Shown here one piece after another: positions 1-11,584 of a DNA stretch of 64,000 bases. The notes under the pieces are model-generated. The model had not been told where the DNA came from. It saw only the letters and a list, made by a program, of their open reading frames with translations, and ran no database searches. Both the position numbers and the translations under genes were made by a program. Source of the stretch: Cristatella mucedo (Eukaryota; Bryozoa; Phylactolaemata; Cristatellidae); assembly GCA_009760855.2 (NCBI GenBank), contig WPIO01000018.1, positions 1,598,501-1,662,500 of the forward strand. The letters run 5' to 3'. Position 1 is the first letter of the stretch; each line of letters begins with the position of its first letter.

Positions 1-84
1 AAATCTAAATTAACTCCTTACCAGTCTCATGTAGCAAAACGTTGGAAATTTCAAATTTAGTATCATATTAAGATCGGATTTCGC

Positions 85-480
85 AAGAAAACTATACCGT
101 TTCAAACCTCAAACCCTTTGGAGACCGTGCTTTTAGTTCGTCCGCTCCAAAATCCTGGAACTCACGCCCAACTTTTGTTACGTCATCTCCTGACCTTATA
201 AAATAAACTAAAATGAATCTATTTACGATAAATTTAGTGGGTCCCTGTGATTCGTCCTTTATGTGCTTCTGCGTGCTGAAACTGATGCATGGTGCTATTA
301 ATCACACTTGCATGCTGACCTTGTGCATGTCACCCTAACCGTGCTATTCTTGTTTTTTACCGAGCAAGCTAACACTAACCTTTTGATCGTGCTTCCTTTG
401 CAGCAATGGTAAAGCGCCTAAAAAGAGATTGAGTTCTCTGAGGGCGCTTTATGAAATGTTGATATTATATGTTATTATTA
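85..480 (+). mobile_element. LINE-A 3' end fragment
   Basis: 5'-truncated copy of the LINE-A family. It starts within the last coding block (reads like FGDRAFSS-APKSWNS with changes), runs through the 3' UTR with its repeated GCATGCTGACCCTGTGCATG-like words, and ends in the conserved hairpin (aaagcgcc ... gggcgcttta) followed by a TTA-rich tail near 470-490. It matches the 3' ends of the copies at 19400, 31665 and 51535. Confidence 0.8.
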
Positions 481-734
481 TTATATTTTTGTTTTACAAG
501 ACTTATCTGAATCACACAAACTGAACAAGTTCAAATCTTATCTTCGTCCTTTACTATCCTTACTATGGAGGGAATATCTGCTGCACTTACACATTGAACC
601 TGATGCAATTGTGGTCCAAGTTTTGTGTATCCACCACAGTCTTGCACTTTTTGCAACTGGTCAATCTTTTAATCTCCTAAAATGTCTAATTTAACTCTAT
701 CACGCTTGATGAAATAACGAATGTTACCTCTAAT

Positions 735-810
735 TAATTGGTCAGACTTGTTTTACAGCATCTGTGAGGTGCCTAGAAAGAAATTTGTTCTCCGGCGGTA
801 CTGTGTACAC
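735..810 (+). mobile_element. decayed LINE-A-like tail
   Basis: The block cagcatctgtgaggtgcct followed by agaaagaaatttgttctcc resembles the LINE-A terminal hairpin region. Sequence from about 490 to 735 includes a weak LNKFKSYLR-like reading, which may be the matching coding end. It lies just upstream of the receptor exon at 900. Confidence 0.4.
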
Positions 811-899
811 GTAATTATATCAACTACATTTATATTGCGTCGATTAAATAAATTAGCCCGTTAAATTGTATACAATGGTATGTAGTCATTTCTTTACAG

Positions 900-959
900 G
901 TCTTTGGGGCTTGGCTGACCTACTTTCTTCTTATTGTACAATTTAATCCACCCAGATGA
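900..959 (+). CDS. GRL receptor, orphan terminal exon (TM7)
   Basis: Terminal exon of a gustatory-receptor-like gene whose other exons lie upstream of the window or are lost. A pyrimidine-rich acceptor ends in AG at 898-899. The phase-0 frame encodes 19 residues, VFGAWLTYFLLIVQFNPPR, then TGA. It contains TYFLLIVQF, a perfect match to TYhhhhhQF, the TM7 signature of the insect gustatory receptor family. It closely resembles the last exon of the complete gene at 54816 (WLTYF shared, NP near the end), so it belongs to that subfamily rather than to the 10-28 kb locus. A possible AATAAA lies at 1153-1158. The family call is strong; expression and completeness of the gene cannot be judged. Confidence 0.82.
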   Translation, partial: VFGAWLTYFLLIVQFNPPR

Positions 960-3240
960 AGAGCATGGCATTGCATCAAGCAGGCAATCGGCTTCATGGC
1001 TATCGGGCTTTCAGCATTGACCGACTGTAGCCACCGGATGCTCACCGAGAACTCTATCTATATAATGAAGTTTATGCATTTTCTCGCTGTATTGCTGTTA
1101 ATGCGAAACAATTCTTGAAACTGCTAAAGATGCTAGAGTAGTCTCTATTGAAAATAAACGCTCTGCACTGGCAATCGGCTAATTGCAACCGCGAATGATT
1201 TGCAGTAGCAAGACTTGACAGCTGTCCAGGCAAAGTTTTATGGAGATATCTTGTCGCCCATTGAGAGTAGCGAATGCCGGCTGAAGTTGCATAAAGCCTC
1301 TCGGGCTAGTGGTGGACAGAGTAAGCGTGGCACGTATTTGTACTTAGAAAAATATTAGTTTAATATATACTTAAAATCCGGAACTCATCATTTTAAATTT
1401 TAATATATCATTAAATAAAGATGGGAAGAACTTCCAAAATCGATTAAAAGCAATTGCTTAATTAGTTTTATCATTTAGGATCAATTATGTTGTTTTCTAC
1501 TAGCGTCCAGCCCAAAAGTGGTACTATTATGGTGGAATGTGCTTACAGTCATTCAAGGTTTCGTAAAGGGCCTATCGCTAATTTTAACTCAGCTCATCGC
1601 TTTGATTAAATTCTTAAACTAATTTAACTTTTATTGTATTTCAAAGGATTGGTTATGGCGCTGTACTGCAATTGGTTTCGGATATTTTGGCCTATTTGGC
1701 TTAATTTTCACAACCGTTCTTAATTTAGCATTTCTTTAGAAATGCATTTTGATTTACAAGGTCACTAGTGCAGGATAATGTATAAACTTATAATGACTTA
1801 AGAAATTTAAGATGTCTTTATAAATTCCCTAAACAAAGAAGATTGGCAACTGGTTAATGATATAAGAAAGTCTCAGCAAGGGTAAGCACTCAAATGACAC
1901 GTGACACAGATGGTAGAAACGGTGTGAGGAGCCTGTACTTAATTTAATTAGTCACATTGCCAGAAACTCTTGGATGGCAGACAGGATGCTACTGAAGTAC
2001 TTCGCATCAAGCAAGTTCAAGGAAGTTCAAGCAACATTCAAGCAAGTTAAACAGTGACGATTAGATAGCATTGACCAGCAGTGAATATACAACACGGTCA
2101 TTATCAGCTGCTCGTTGACTTTTGAGGCCACATGCATGGAAGCGATTTGAAATGAGAGCTAATGCTGCGATTTAAACGTTGTGGATTTCTCTGTCAGTGA
2201 CCTTCTGCAGGAAAGGGTCATGACTCTGCCCGGTTTGGCAATTCAGTCTAATGGCTTTGTTATTGACTAGCACTAGGCTGCCTTGAAGAAATGAAAGCTC
2301 ATAGCAAACCTACTTCCAGACTCAATAGGCTTCATAATTCGGCTAGTCATCAGCGGCTGGTAGAATGCTGGAAGCCGGGGTGAGTGTGAGCAGCCGCATT
2401 GCTTCTCTACTCGGCTACGCTATCAAGTTCATTGAGGCAGCTGCACAGGACGTTAGCTAGTCTGTCGGACAAACGGATGTGTTGAAGTGGAGCTGAAAGA
2501 CAAGCAGTCGACGGCAAAAGCAAAGTTTCAGCGACTCGAGGTTAAGTTCTTGGACTCGTATTCTAGAAGCTCAATAGGAGAAACGACGGCTTGTGGATAT
2601 ATATGCAAATAAACAATTCTGCATCACTGATGCGTCAATTGAGAAGCATTAGGCGATGAGGATCTTTTCGTTCTGCACACTTACAGTAACAGTAACAGTA
2701 GGTGAATGCATTCTTACAGTGGCCACAGAAAATATGGTGGTCGTATCTGCTTTGAAAGTTCAGCATCTCTCAAGAGTAACATAAACTTGCTCTCAATTCG
2801 TCAATTAGCTTCATCATCATTAAAAGGAGATGTTTGCTGCCATCCATGCTTCAGTTTTGGCAGTTGAAGCTGATGCTGGAAGTGATTTGAGACTGTTTGA
2901 AAGCCTAGATTTATCTTGGTCATTTAATCATTCAAAGGAAAAAGTAAATGGCAATTAATGAATTCCAGTCCATATTCCCAAGAAAAAACGCCTGGGCTAA
3001 GTGGATAGTCGCCTGGAGAGTTTTCTGTAGCCCAATCACTTCCTATGCCTTTTAAATCGGCTAAGGTTAACAAAACAGACGGCGTCACTCAAACAGAAGA
3101 GATAGAGCAAAGCCTTAGCTATGACCGAAGGGAAATAACGGAAGTGAGTAGTCGAAGCATGAGGAGGCTGACCTTGTATAGCAGTTCAGCTCAGTACGAC
3201 GGAGCCAAACCCCTTTGAGCATCTTCGGGAAGGTAAATAA
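960..3240. other. 3' flank and intergenic DNA, nothing recognised
   Basis: AT-rich sequence after the stop codon of the orphan receptor exon. An AATAAA at 1153-1158, about 195 nt past the stop, could be its polyadenylation signal. No long frame, RNA gene or clear repeat family was seen. Confidence 0.4.
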
Positions 3241-3244
3241 CTGT

Positions 3245-3245
<1 letters not shown>

Positions 3246-3299
<54 letters not shown>
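3246..3299. repeat. (CT)n microsatellite
   Basis: Nearly perfect CT dinucleotide run with one interruption (ttt). Confidence 0.97.
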
Positions 3300-3365
3300 G
3301 TTGACAGAACTGGAGCCATTTGATATCCTTCAGCTAAAGGGACACGTGACTGAACCTCTGGTGTA

Positions 3366-4115
3366 ATAATAATAATAACGCACTTGATAAAGTGCCCTCA
3401 GTGAACTCAATCCCTTTCTAGGCGCTTTACGTTTCCTGCAAAGAGAAATGCAACTGAATGGTGAGTAATATCATGCTTGATAAAAAACATTAATAACACA
3501 GTTAAGGACGACATGCACAGAGTCAGCATGCAAGTGTGGTTAGTGGCAACATCCACAGCGTCAGCATGCATAGGCACATGAAGGACGAATCAGTGACCCA
3601 CTAAATTCTGCGCTAAAGAGGTGTGTTTTTAAGTTCTTTTTAAATGTGGTAAAGTCAGGGGATGTTGTAAAGCAAGTGGGGAGAGAGTTCCAGGCTTTGG
3701 GAGCATACGAACCAAATGCAGTGTCTCCGAAGGATTTGAGGTTTGTATGAGGTATTGGTACACAGTTGGATTCCAAAAAGCCGGTGGTACGAAGCTGGGC
3801 CTGGTGGGGGAGTAGATCTCAGAGTTAGGCTGGAGCCATAGAATGAATTGACCTAAAGGTGAGCGACGAAACTTTGAAATCGATCGACTGCTTGACTGGT
3901 AGCCACCGCAGCTCGGCGAGAAGAGGTGTGATGTGGCAATTGCGACGCTCACGACAGACAAACCTAGCTGTGGAGTTTCGCACCATGTGTAATCGCCTGA
4001 TTGCACGTGCCGGTAGGCCAGCAAGCACTGAGTTACATAGGTTGAGAAGGAATGTCACAAATGCATTGACCAACTTAGACGTGGTGTTATTATCTAAACC
4101 AGCCCACATTTTTTG
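3366..4115 (-). mobile_element. LINE-A 3' fragment
   Basis: Reverse-strand LINE-A copy. It begins at a TTATTATT tail (read on the minus strand), then the 3' hairpin, UTR and the C-terminal coding block. Fragments of the conserved protein are visible in shifting frames: HITPLLAELRWLPVKQ and FKVSSLTFRSIHSMAPA in one, PRSF-type and WNSLPT in another. Frameshifts show a dead copy. The protein matches the region downstream of the reverse transcriptase domain in the copies at 19400 and 31665. Confidence 0.85.
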
Positions 4116-4334
4116 TGTTATTTGACACTAGATGTTGCTTGCGTTGATACTTATTATCCTAGTCGAAGAGTGCCGTCATTCGAGGAGGCCTTCGTTAATC
4201 CGCCGGGTCGCATCGGGCAGATAATAGCTATGGGAATGCTATGTTACATCAAAAGGTAGCTTATGTCACCATTGTTCTTTGTGCCACTTTTCATGCGGTT
4301 CGTTCTATTGGCCTTTCTACAATATCAATAAATG

Positions 4335-4678
4335 TGTATTATGTTATGTTATGTATCTCCGTCTGTAACTCCACAAAGTCATAAAGACCGTGTGGTTGTT
4401 ACGCGGGAGAGTTTTGTATAGCGCACTCACAGCCTAAGCGGCTTTCGGTATCCATTCGGTACCCAACAGACTTCGTCTCAGGCGACAAAGAGAAAGTGGG
4501 AAGCATAGCAGAGTCAGGAGAGCAGTTGAGGTTGTGAGTAGCATAGGAGTAGCAGCTCAGGACCGCTGAAAATGATGTGCCATAGTCGGCAGCAGGAGAG
4601 TAGTTGTCGTTGCGTAAGAATTGTGGAAGCGAGTTCCACAGTCTGCCAAAACTTTTGTCACCAACGTTTTCAGAGGGT
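4335..4678 (-). mobile_element. LINE-B 3' fragment
   Basis: Reverse-strand 3' end of the second LINE family. It starts with a short ATGTT-type tail, then the terminal block (atctccgtctgtaactccac) and the C-terminal coding region with WNSLPQFLRND and GTSFSAVLSCYSYAT. It is cut off near 4678, before a diverged stretch and the microsatellite. Confidence 0.82.
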
Positions 4679-4734
4679 AATTCCCATTTGGTCGGGTACA
4701 TAACTCCTACTGTTGGACATACCCTGTTACACAT

Positions 4735-4841
<107 letters not shown>

Positions 4842-5085
4842 TGGAATATATATCTATCTGCAAGAAAATAAATACATAAAGGTTTGTAGATGCTTATTAT
4901 GAAAGAGCACACGTGTATTATGCTTGAGTCAGCTTCCAAAAAGTCACCACACCACTCTTAGCTATTGGTTAAAAGTTATTGCGATATTTAAAACTAAAAA
5001 TCTTCAACAGCTAAAAGGTAATTTACTGCCACTGAAAGAGAAGTTAGCTGGCCTGCAAAGATAGCCGACTTCAAACAAGTAATGT

Positions 5086-5226
5086 ATTTCTGTAACTCTG
5101 TAAAGATTATGTGGGTGTTACACAGGAGAGTTTTGTATAGCCCACTCAAAGCCTTAGCAGCTTTCTATATGCGTTCGGTAACTGACAAACTTCATCTCAC
5201 ACAACAGAGAAAGTGAGATGCATAGC
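5086..5226 (-). mobile_element. LINE-B, 3' part of an interrupted copy
   Basis: Minus-strand LINE-B terminus ending at gcatagc. The same element resumes at 6403 with atagcagagtcagg, the sequence that normally follows. The two halves (5086-5226 and 6403-7088) are one old copy split by the + strand LINE-B at 5227-6402. Confidence 0.75.
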
Positions 5227-6402
5227 TATCCGTGTCTTGTGAGGGTCAGGTCTCGAAACACACGAGACCGGTCACCTGTGGAGTCCCTCAAGGTTCTGTA
5301 CTCCATCCCTTACTGTTATCCATTTATGCTTAACCTCTCGGAAAAGTCATTCAGACCCATCGAATAGGATATCACTTTTATGCTGACGATACTCAGCTGT
5401 ATTCTCCATTCAGACCGTTGGAATGTGCTGCTGCAATGGATAAACTGAATGCTTACCTCACCAACATTCGATCCAGGATGTCGGAAAACTTGTTGAAACT
5501 AAATGGCGAGGAACCCGAACTGCTGCTCATAGGACACCATAAGCATGTGGCTGGATTAAAAGGTTTCCTCTTTTAATAGGTGATGATGTTGTTTGACCAT
5601 CACCATGTGCTCGAAATTTAGGTGCCATCTTCGATAGCTGCCTCAATTTTAAAGCTTCATTCAGAAAGCTGCTTGTACAGCTAGCTCTCAGGTTCGATCC
5701 CTATCCAAATTTGGTGCTCTCTTCCACAGTGGCTTGCAAAACATTTAACTAGCTCCTTATTTCTGTCTTGGCTTGATTACAGTAATTCCATTTTGGCTGG
5801 GCTACCAAAGAATGCAACTAGGCATATGCAGGTGACTGTAAATGTGGCTGCAAGGCTAGTCTTTAAGTCCCAGAAGTTTAAGCACGTATCTCCTTTGCTA
5901 AAAGAGCTAGAATGGATTCCGGTAGACAAACGGATGCAGAGAAAAGTTCTTCAGCTGACTCACAAGGCCAGCCGTGAGTTGGCTCCTCTATACCTAGCTG
6001 AATTGCTGCACCAGTTTCAGCCTCTTCAAACCCGCAGGTCCCATGTGAAAATTAAATTAACTGTTTCATTCCTCAGCTTAAAGACCTTTGGCGACAGAAG
6101 TTCTAGCTCTGCAGGTCTTAGACTGGAACTCGCTTCCACAATTTTCACTCAACGACAACTACTCTCTTGCTACCGACTGTGGCTCATCCTTTTAAGAGCT
6201 GCAACTTCCATGTTACTCTTTACCTTAACTGCACTCCTGACTCTGCAATGCTTCCCACTTTCTCTTTGCTGAGGGAGACGAAGTCTGTTGGCTATCGAAT
6301 GCTTACCGAAAGCAGCTTAGGCTGTGATTGAGCTGTACAAAACTCTCCTGAGTAACACCCACATGCTTTGTGGAGTTCGACGGAGATACATGATGTTACA
6401 TT
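5227..6402 (+). mobile_element. LINE-B copy nested in another LINE-B
   Basis: 5'-truncated LINE-B that starts inside the reverse transcriptase domain. Motif B reads TCGVPQGSVL near 5275-5310 and the catalytic motif C reads GYHFYADDTQLY at 5367-5402, with the YADD core intact. A C-terminal block (MAGLPKNATRHMQ ... LLKELEWIPV) follows at about 5793-6270. Frames shift several times, so this copy is inactive. It ends with the family terminus cggagatacat and a short TTACAT tail. It is flanked by ATAGC at 5222-5226 and 6403-6407, a likely target-site duplication. The family looks CR1/L2-like, judged from the motifs only. Confidence 0.82.
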
Positions 6403-7088
6403 ATAGCAGAGTCAGGAGTGCAGTTTTTGTAGTGAGTAGCATGGATGTTACAGCTCAGGACCGCTGAAAAGAGTAAACAATAGTCGACAGCAGGAGAGTA
6501 GTTTTCACTGCTTAAGAATTGTTGTAGCCAGTTCCACAGTTTAGGACCGGCAGAGCTAAAGCTTCTGTCACCAACGGTCTTTAAGAGGTGGACTATAACA
6601 GCTAATTTATGTCCACACAGAACCTGAGGGCTCGATGATGCTGGAACTGGTGCAGCAGTTCAGCTAGGTACGAAGGAGTCAACCCGTGGCTGACATGTGG
6701 GTCGATGTAAGAACTTCACTCTGTATCCGTTGATCAACCGGCATCCATCCTAGCTCTTTTAGCAATGGAAACACATGCTCAAACCTGTGGCCTTTCAGCA
6801 ACATTTATAGCCACCTGCAGTGGCCTAGTTGCTTTCTTTGGTAGCCCAGCCAAAAGGGAACTACAGTAATCAAACCGAGACAGAACTAAGGAGTTAAATT
6901 TTTTGCAATCCACCGTGGAAGACAGCTCCTATTCTTAGATAAGGATTGCACGTGATGGTTAGCTGTAGAAGCAGTGTTCTGAATGAAGCTATTAAAATCG
7001 AGGTAGCTGTTGTAAACGACACTTAAATTTCGAGCATGTGGTGATGGTTGCATGACAGGGTCACCTACTAGAAGAGCAAAGCTATTGC
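6403..7088 (-). mobile_element. LINE-B, 5' part of the interrupted copy
   Basis: Continuation of the minus-strand LINE-B begun at 5086. It covers the C-terminal coding block (wpLQR/pLLKELGWMPV-type readings) and runs up into the segment just after the RT catalytic motif. It is decayed and fades out near 7088. Confidence 0.78.
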
Positions 7089-8690
7089 ATCTTTACGTGA
7101 GATATATATTTCATGCAAAGCCATAGAGTTGCATAACAGAAGCTAAAATGAAGTTAGGAACTTTGAATGCACATGAACAGATTCCCAAAATGTTTCATTT
7201 GATAGGACCAGAATTTTCAAGAGTATTGTAAACCGAGGAACAGGCAGTGACAGAACAAAATGGATCGCAATGGCTAGATCGGCATGCTGGTTGCTGCTAG
7301 TTATGCTGCCTGTCAGCGAGAGAACGGATTTGGAAGTTAGTAGAAGATCGATTGAAAGCCAGCGAGCCGACGCAAATGTCACTGCGATGCCACTGCTATA
7401 CTGACCACGAGAATAATACCGACGTAACACTGTCGCTTTGTTTCCAAGATAAAGAAAAAGCGTGAACACGACTTCCACTGTAAATCATTTAGGAAATACC
7501 CATGTTCAGTACTACATAGAGTAATTTCTTGCTTTTAGATAATGAATACTATCGCAACATCAACATACTGTAGGGTTTTGAATAGTGGCACTTTGCAATT
7601 ATTCACATCCGGTGAACGTCTAATCACTAAGGATGCTCAAAATGGGTCATTACTACTTTACGATTGGTAACGTTTTGATTTAAGGAAACCAATTTTATTT
7701 GCAAAAAAAGATCTTTAGCTTTACTGGATTACTCCAGATTGATACATTACAGAGCTTGTCCTGCTCTTTATTAGACTTGAAGAGCATATTATTCTGCCGT
7801 TTGAATTATGTTTAAAGTTATTGCATAAACACAGATCACACCGGATGAGATCTTTCACTGCTCTTATTTGGTAAGTCGGAATCATTTGAATCGGGGGGGG
7901 GGGGCTCAAATCATGGTGCCGCCGTTAGCAATCGAGAGAAAAAGGCTTCTGCAAAAACAATAAGCCACTTAGAACTGCTAAGATTATCAACAGTTGACTT
8001 TCACGACTTATTGGATGGCAGTTACGACTCAACTAAATACTTAGTTTAAGTCATGTTTGCGAAGCACTGTTTCATTTGTGCATGTCAAGCTTTTGAATGA
8101 GGCTCAGTCAATGTAAACATGAAGGATCGCATTTAACCTGCCTTCTATGTACTCAGACGGCATGGCCTCAGTCCACAATTAGCCGGTGACAAAGCCGAAG
8201 CCTTAATCAGCACAGGGCAAGTCAAACGGGCAGCTTGTCTTTCATTACTGTCCATACTCCCGTCCCTGATTCTCTTGCACTATTTGCTCTGCCGCGTGAA
8301 CATTGCCAACGAGTCCATCGTTTCGCAGTAACCAAGAATTGCCAATTCTTGTGATATAGAGGTAAGTCACGTAGTTTAGTTTTGATCAAGCTCCATTCAC
8401 GCATGCGTCATTCTCGGTTTTGGTGCACGCATTCCACGCTTTTTGCTCACTTTGTGCTTTCTTTTCACTTGAAAAATAGACGGATAGCGAAAATATATGC
8501 AGAATCTCGAATCCTATTTGCGGACCAGCGGATTGTGCAATGGCAGGTACGTAAGTACATCGACAACTGCTTGTGCACCCGCCGCTGCCAGAACTGGCCT
8601 CGTTTTAGCCACCGTTTGCCTCAAAGCTTTGTCTCACTTACTGTTGTTGAAAATTTATGTGAACTAGTTGATGCTATCTCCATAACGAGG
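7089..8690. other. no recognised gene
   Basis: Contains a minus-strand open frame at 7143-7478 (111 codons) with hydrophobic stretches and a 104-codon + frame at 8382-8696. Neither resembles a family I know, and neither has a duplicate or splice context to support it. An 11-base G run lies near 7892-7902. Confidence 0.35.
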
Positions 8691-8693
8691 GAG

Positions 8694-8810
8694 TGAAAGA
8701 GAGAACGAGAGAGACGGGGGAGAGAGAGAGAGAGAGGCTGAGAGAGAAAGAGAGAGAGAGAAAGAGAGGCTGAGAGAGAGAGAGAGAGGCTGAGAGAGAG
8801 AGAGAGAGAG

Positions 8811-8873
<63 letters not shown>
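8694..8873. repeat. (GA)n microsatellite with GGCTGA interruptions
   Basis: Long imperfect GA tract. A variant unit, gaggctgagagag, recurs four to five times in the first half, and the second half is a pure GA run of about 55 bases. Confidence 0.95.
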
Positions 8874-8877
<4 letters not shown>

Positions 8878-8879
8878 GA

Positions 8880-10070
8880 TTACCCGAGAGAGATAACCTA
8901 GAATTCTAGGTGATTTATACTGAGCTCCCAACTTTGAGTATAGCTCCAATGGTTCTGTGTAAAGAATTTCTGTGACTTGGGGGTTCTTCCTGCATGCAAT
9001 TAAGCGAAGTGGAGAGCCCGGAAGGAGCCACTAGCCATTTCAGTTACAAGCTGTGTGGGCAATTGTGACTAACAAACGGAAATAATGATTTTAGCTCAAC
9101 ATGTTTAAGTTTCGCTCGATGCGACGGCTGATTGGCTTAACGTACTACTCAAAAAAATGAATCCTGCCGAACACAAATATGAGGTTTCAGTTACACTGCG
9201 TTTATAGTCATTTATATCTACATTTATGCACGTAGATACGGCTGTGATAGCAAGGAGGTAGGGTGCTTCCTTTTGAAGAACGAGGTCATTGGCTAGAATC
9301 ATGCTGTGGGTGATCCTTCATTGCCAACTGCATGCAGTGGCGGCAGCCGTTAAGTCTCTCATGCAAATAAAATGAGACAGTTAAATCAGTCATTAGTTTC
9401 GTCAAATTTAAGGTTTCTACAATTATATCCAGGTACATGCAAATTTCCGGCAAAATGCAATGCATACAATTATATAAATACATACTAAATACATACTCTT
9501 ATATTTTAAGTTTCACGATTTACACCCAGAGAGCACTTGCTCTTTTTAAGGATCTGTAAACACACCAGAAATACTCGTTTCCATAATCCGATCAGTCGAC
9601 TAACCTCGTCCGCATTTGTGATCGAGAGCAATTGAAAATGCCACAATAAGCTCTTTAACAACCTCTGAACAGGATAGAACCGACAAGTAGTGATGCACAC
9701 AAAAATATAAGTAACCATAGCCGCTAGAAGCTACGTGAGCTTATAAGAAAAGTAGCTATAACAAAGAACTTCTAATGAATCACAGTTATACTCCCGGAAC
9801 TCATACCTCTATAGTCTATTTCCTAGCTCCCGTGTTGAAGACATTTTAACAAGAGATCATATATATATGCAACATAAATGGTTATTTCATTAGTCATAAG
9901 ATTGACCATCATGTACTAATAAAGTTAAGAAGACGTTCCTTGAAAAGACTGACTAAGCCCTGGAGGCGGACTGTCCTGTGAATTGCACTGTGAGCAAAGT
10001 AAAACCTATCACTATCAACAAATACTAAGCAAAAAGCAGCCAGTAGTTTAACACAGCTGTTTTGAAAATA
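8880..10070. other. AT-rich intergenic DNA, nothing recognised
   Basis: Only short frames without family resemblance. No repeat family was recognised. Confidence 0.4.
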
Positions 10071-10079
10071 TAAATACAA

Positions 10080-10206
10080 TTCATTTGTATAGCGCCCCAG
10101 GAGAACTTAGTCTCTATTCAGGTGCTTCACATATGCCTCAGAGCTCAAGCCCACGACCTCAGCCAGACCTTGGTCGGGGAGAGCACCTTAATCACTCAAC
10201 CAAACC
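10080..10206 (-). mobile_element. tRNA-derived SINE (minus copy)
   Basis: The reverse complement begins with ggtttggttgagtgattaa (an A-box-like tRNA head), continues ggtgctctccccgaccaagg and ctgaggtcgtgggcttg, then ends in a tail with actaagttctcctggggcgc. It is a near match, in opposite orientation, to 17825-17950. The tail resembles the LINE-A 3' hairpin. Confidence 0.75.
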
Positions 10207-10328
10207 AGAATACACGGAAAAGTGCTCAAAGAAAGGGAATCGGTCTTAGTCGAATCTGGTTAATTTAGTCAGGACTTCTGGAAAAGTTGCTCGTTTCTAT
10301 GAGTGCAGTCACATTTTTTTAATAGCGC

Positions 10329-10338
10329 TTATATAAGC
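10329..10338 (+). promoter_or_regulatory. putative TATA box of receptor exon 1a
   Basis: TTATATAAGC lies about 73 bp upstream of the first ATG of exon 1a. Exon 1b has a TATA-like word at a similar distance, which suggests each long exon has its own promoter. Confidence 0.4.
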
Positions 10339-10402
10339 TTCTCTGACTAACGTTCATGCTAGTCGCACTAGTCGCATAGCCTCTACACACTTTTACAGCT
10401 CA

Positions 10403-11584
10403 ATGCTAAGGGCAGTGCTCACCCCTTACAAGCTCCTTTCCACAACCGCATCCTGCTACCATTGTCGTGTCATTATTACTGTAATTTATAGCTCAACTGA
10501 TCCTGTAAGAAACGACCGTCAGTGCTGTACCTGCTGGAGAGGAGCCAGAGGAGGTTGTGGCGGCAGGTTCTTACCAGGATCATGTCTACGGGAGGCTGCA
10601 ATCGGCTGCCTTTATCACAAAGTTTTGATCTGCAGCATGACCCTATTCGGCCTTTTCTATCCACGAAACTTCAGCAAATTCGGGCGAGGTGTCCGCATTG
10701 CAATGACGATCTACTCAACAGGAGTCGCCCTATGTATTGCAATTAATACCGTTCGCGTGTGTGTCACCATCTTTGACCCGATGGACAACATAGTGGTAGT
10801 GTTCAATAAGATTAACTACACCGCATGGCTACTGCTATGCTCGTTTAACGTGTGCGTTTTCTGCTCCATGAGCTTTGCCAAGAAGCGAGGGATCAAAGGG
10901 TACTATGCAACCGCCAAGAGAACGTATAAGTACATGGCAGAGATTGGCGTCCGAGTGACTTGGTGGAAGTCGTGGAAGATCGAGATGCCTTGCATCGTCA
11001 TAGGCTGGCTGCTGGTAGTTGCTAATTCAGTGATCGTCGGTCGGCGGCTGTTCGCTGAAGAGAAAGCCGAGGAGAGCGAATGGCTCTGTCGACTCTCTCT
11101 AGAGTGGAACACCACTCGGTCGTCAGAGCTGCCTCGCGGAGAGCAAGGCGGGCGAGCCATCATGCGCCACCTGACCTTGGTCACAGTGATCCTCGCCTCG
11201 GGCGCCTGGATCTGGCCAGTCGTGTACGTTGTAAACATAGCAGCAAGGTTGACCCTTGCCTTCCGGTGCTTGAACAAACACATGCGAAAGCTTGTCGCCT
11301 CGGACCAGGCATCATTTCTGAAAGATATTGGCCTCTATCGAAAAGTGCACTGGGATATAAGGAAGTGTGTGGACACGGCTGACAAACACTTCAGATTCTT
11401 AATCGGTGTTCACATAATACTCTACCTGCTGTTGTCCATGATGGAGATATACAATTTAGCACAGTTCAAGCCACTCCGAGAGAACGGCAATGGCGACCTG
11501 CTTGCCGCCTACATTATCTGGCTCATCTCGGCTCTGGTGATGCTCACGGCCGAATGTGCAGCCGCTTCCTTCGTCGCTCAAGAG
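10403..11584 (+). CDS. GRL receptor, long exon 1a (TM1-TM6)
   Basis: First coding exon of a gustatory-receptor-like ligand-gated channel or receptor of the plasma membrane; ligand unknown. It encodes 394 residues from the ATG at 10403 to a phase-0 donor (gag|gtacgt). From residue 74 onward it closely matches exon 1b and is intact. Hydrophobic segments lie at about 98-120, 133-157, 195-214, 255-282, 331-350 and 366-392, giving six of the seven TMs. TM7 must come from downstream exons. A glycosylation sequon NTT (236-238) falls in the TM3-TM4 loop, which is extracellular in the inverted topology known for this family. The first 70 residues are cysteine-rich and unlike exon 1b, so the true start could be later (Met79 in CSMTLFGLF). 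No matching C-terminal exons were found before 21800. Phase and position fit splicing to exons 23067, 26380 and 28456, which would give a protein of about 469 residues. Confidence 0.82.
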
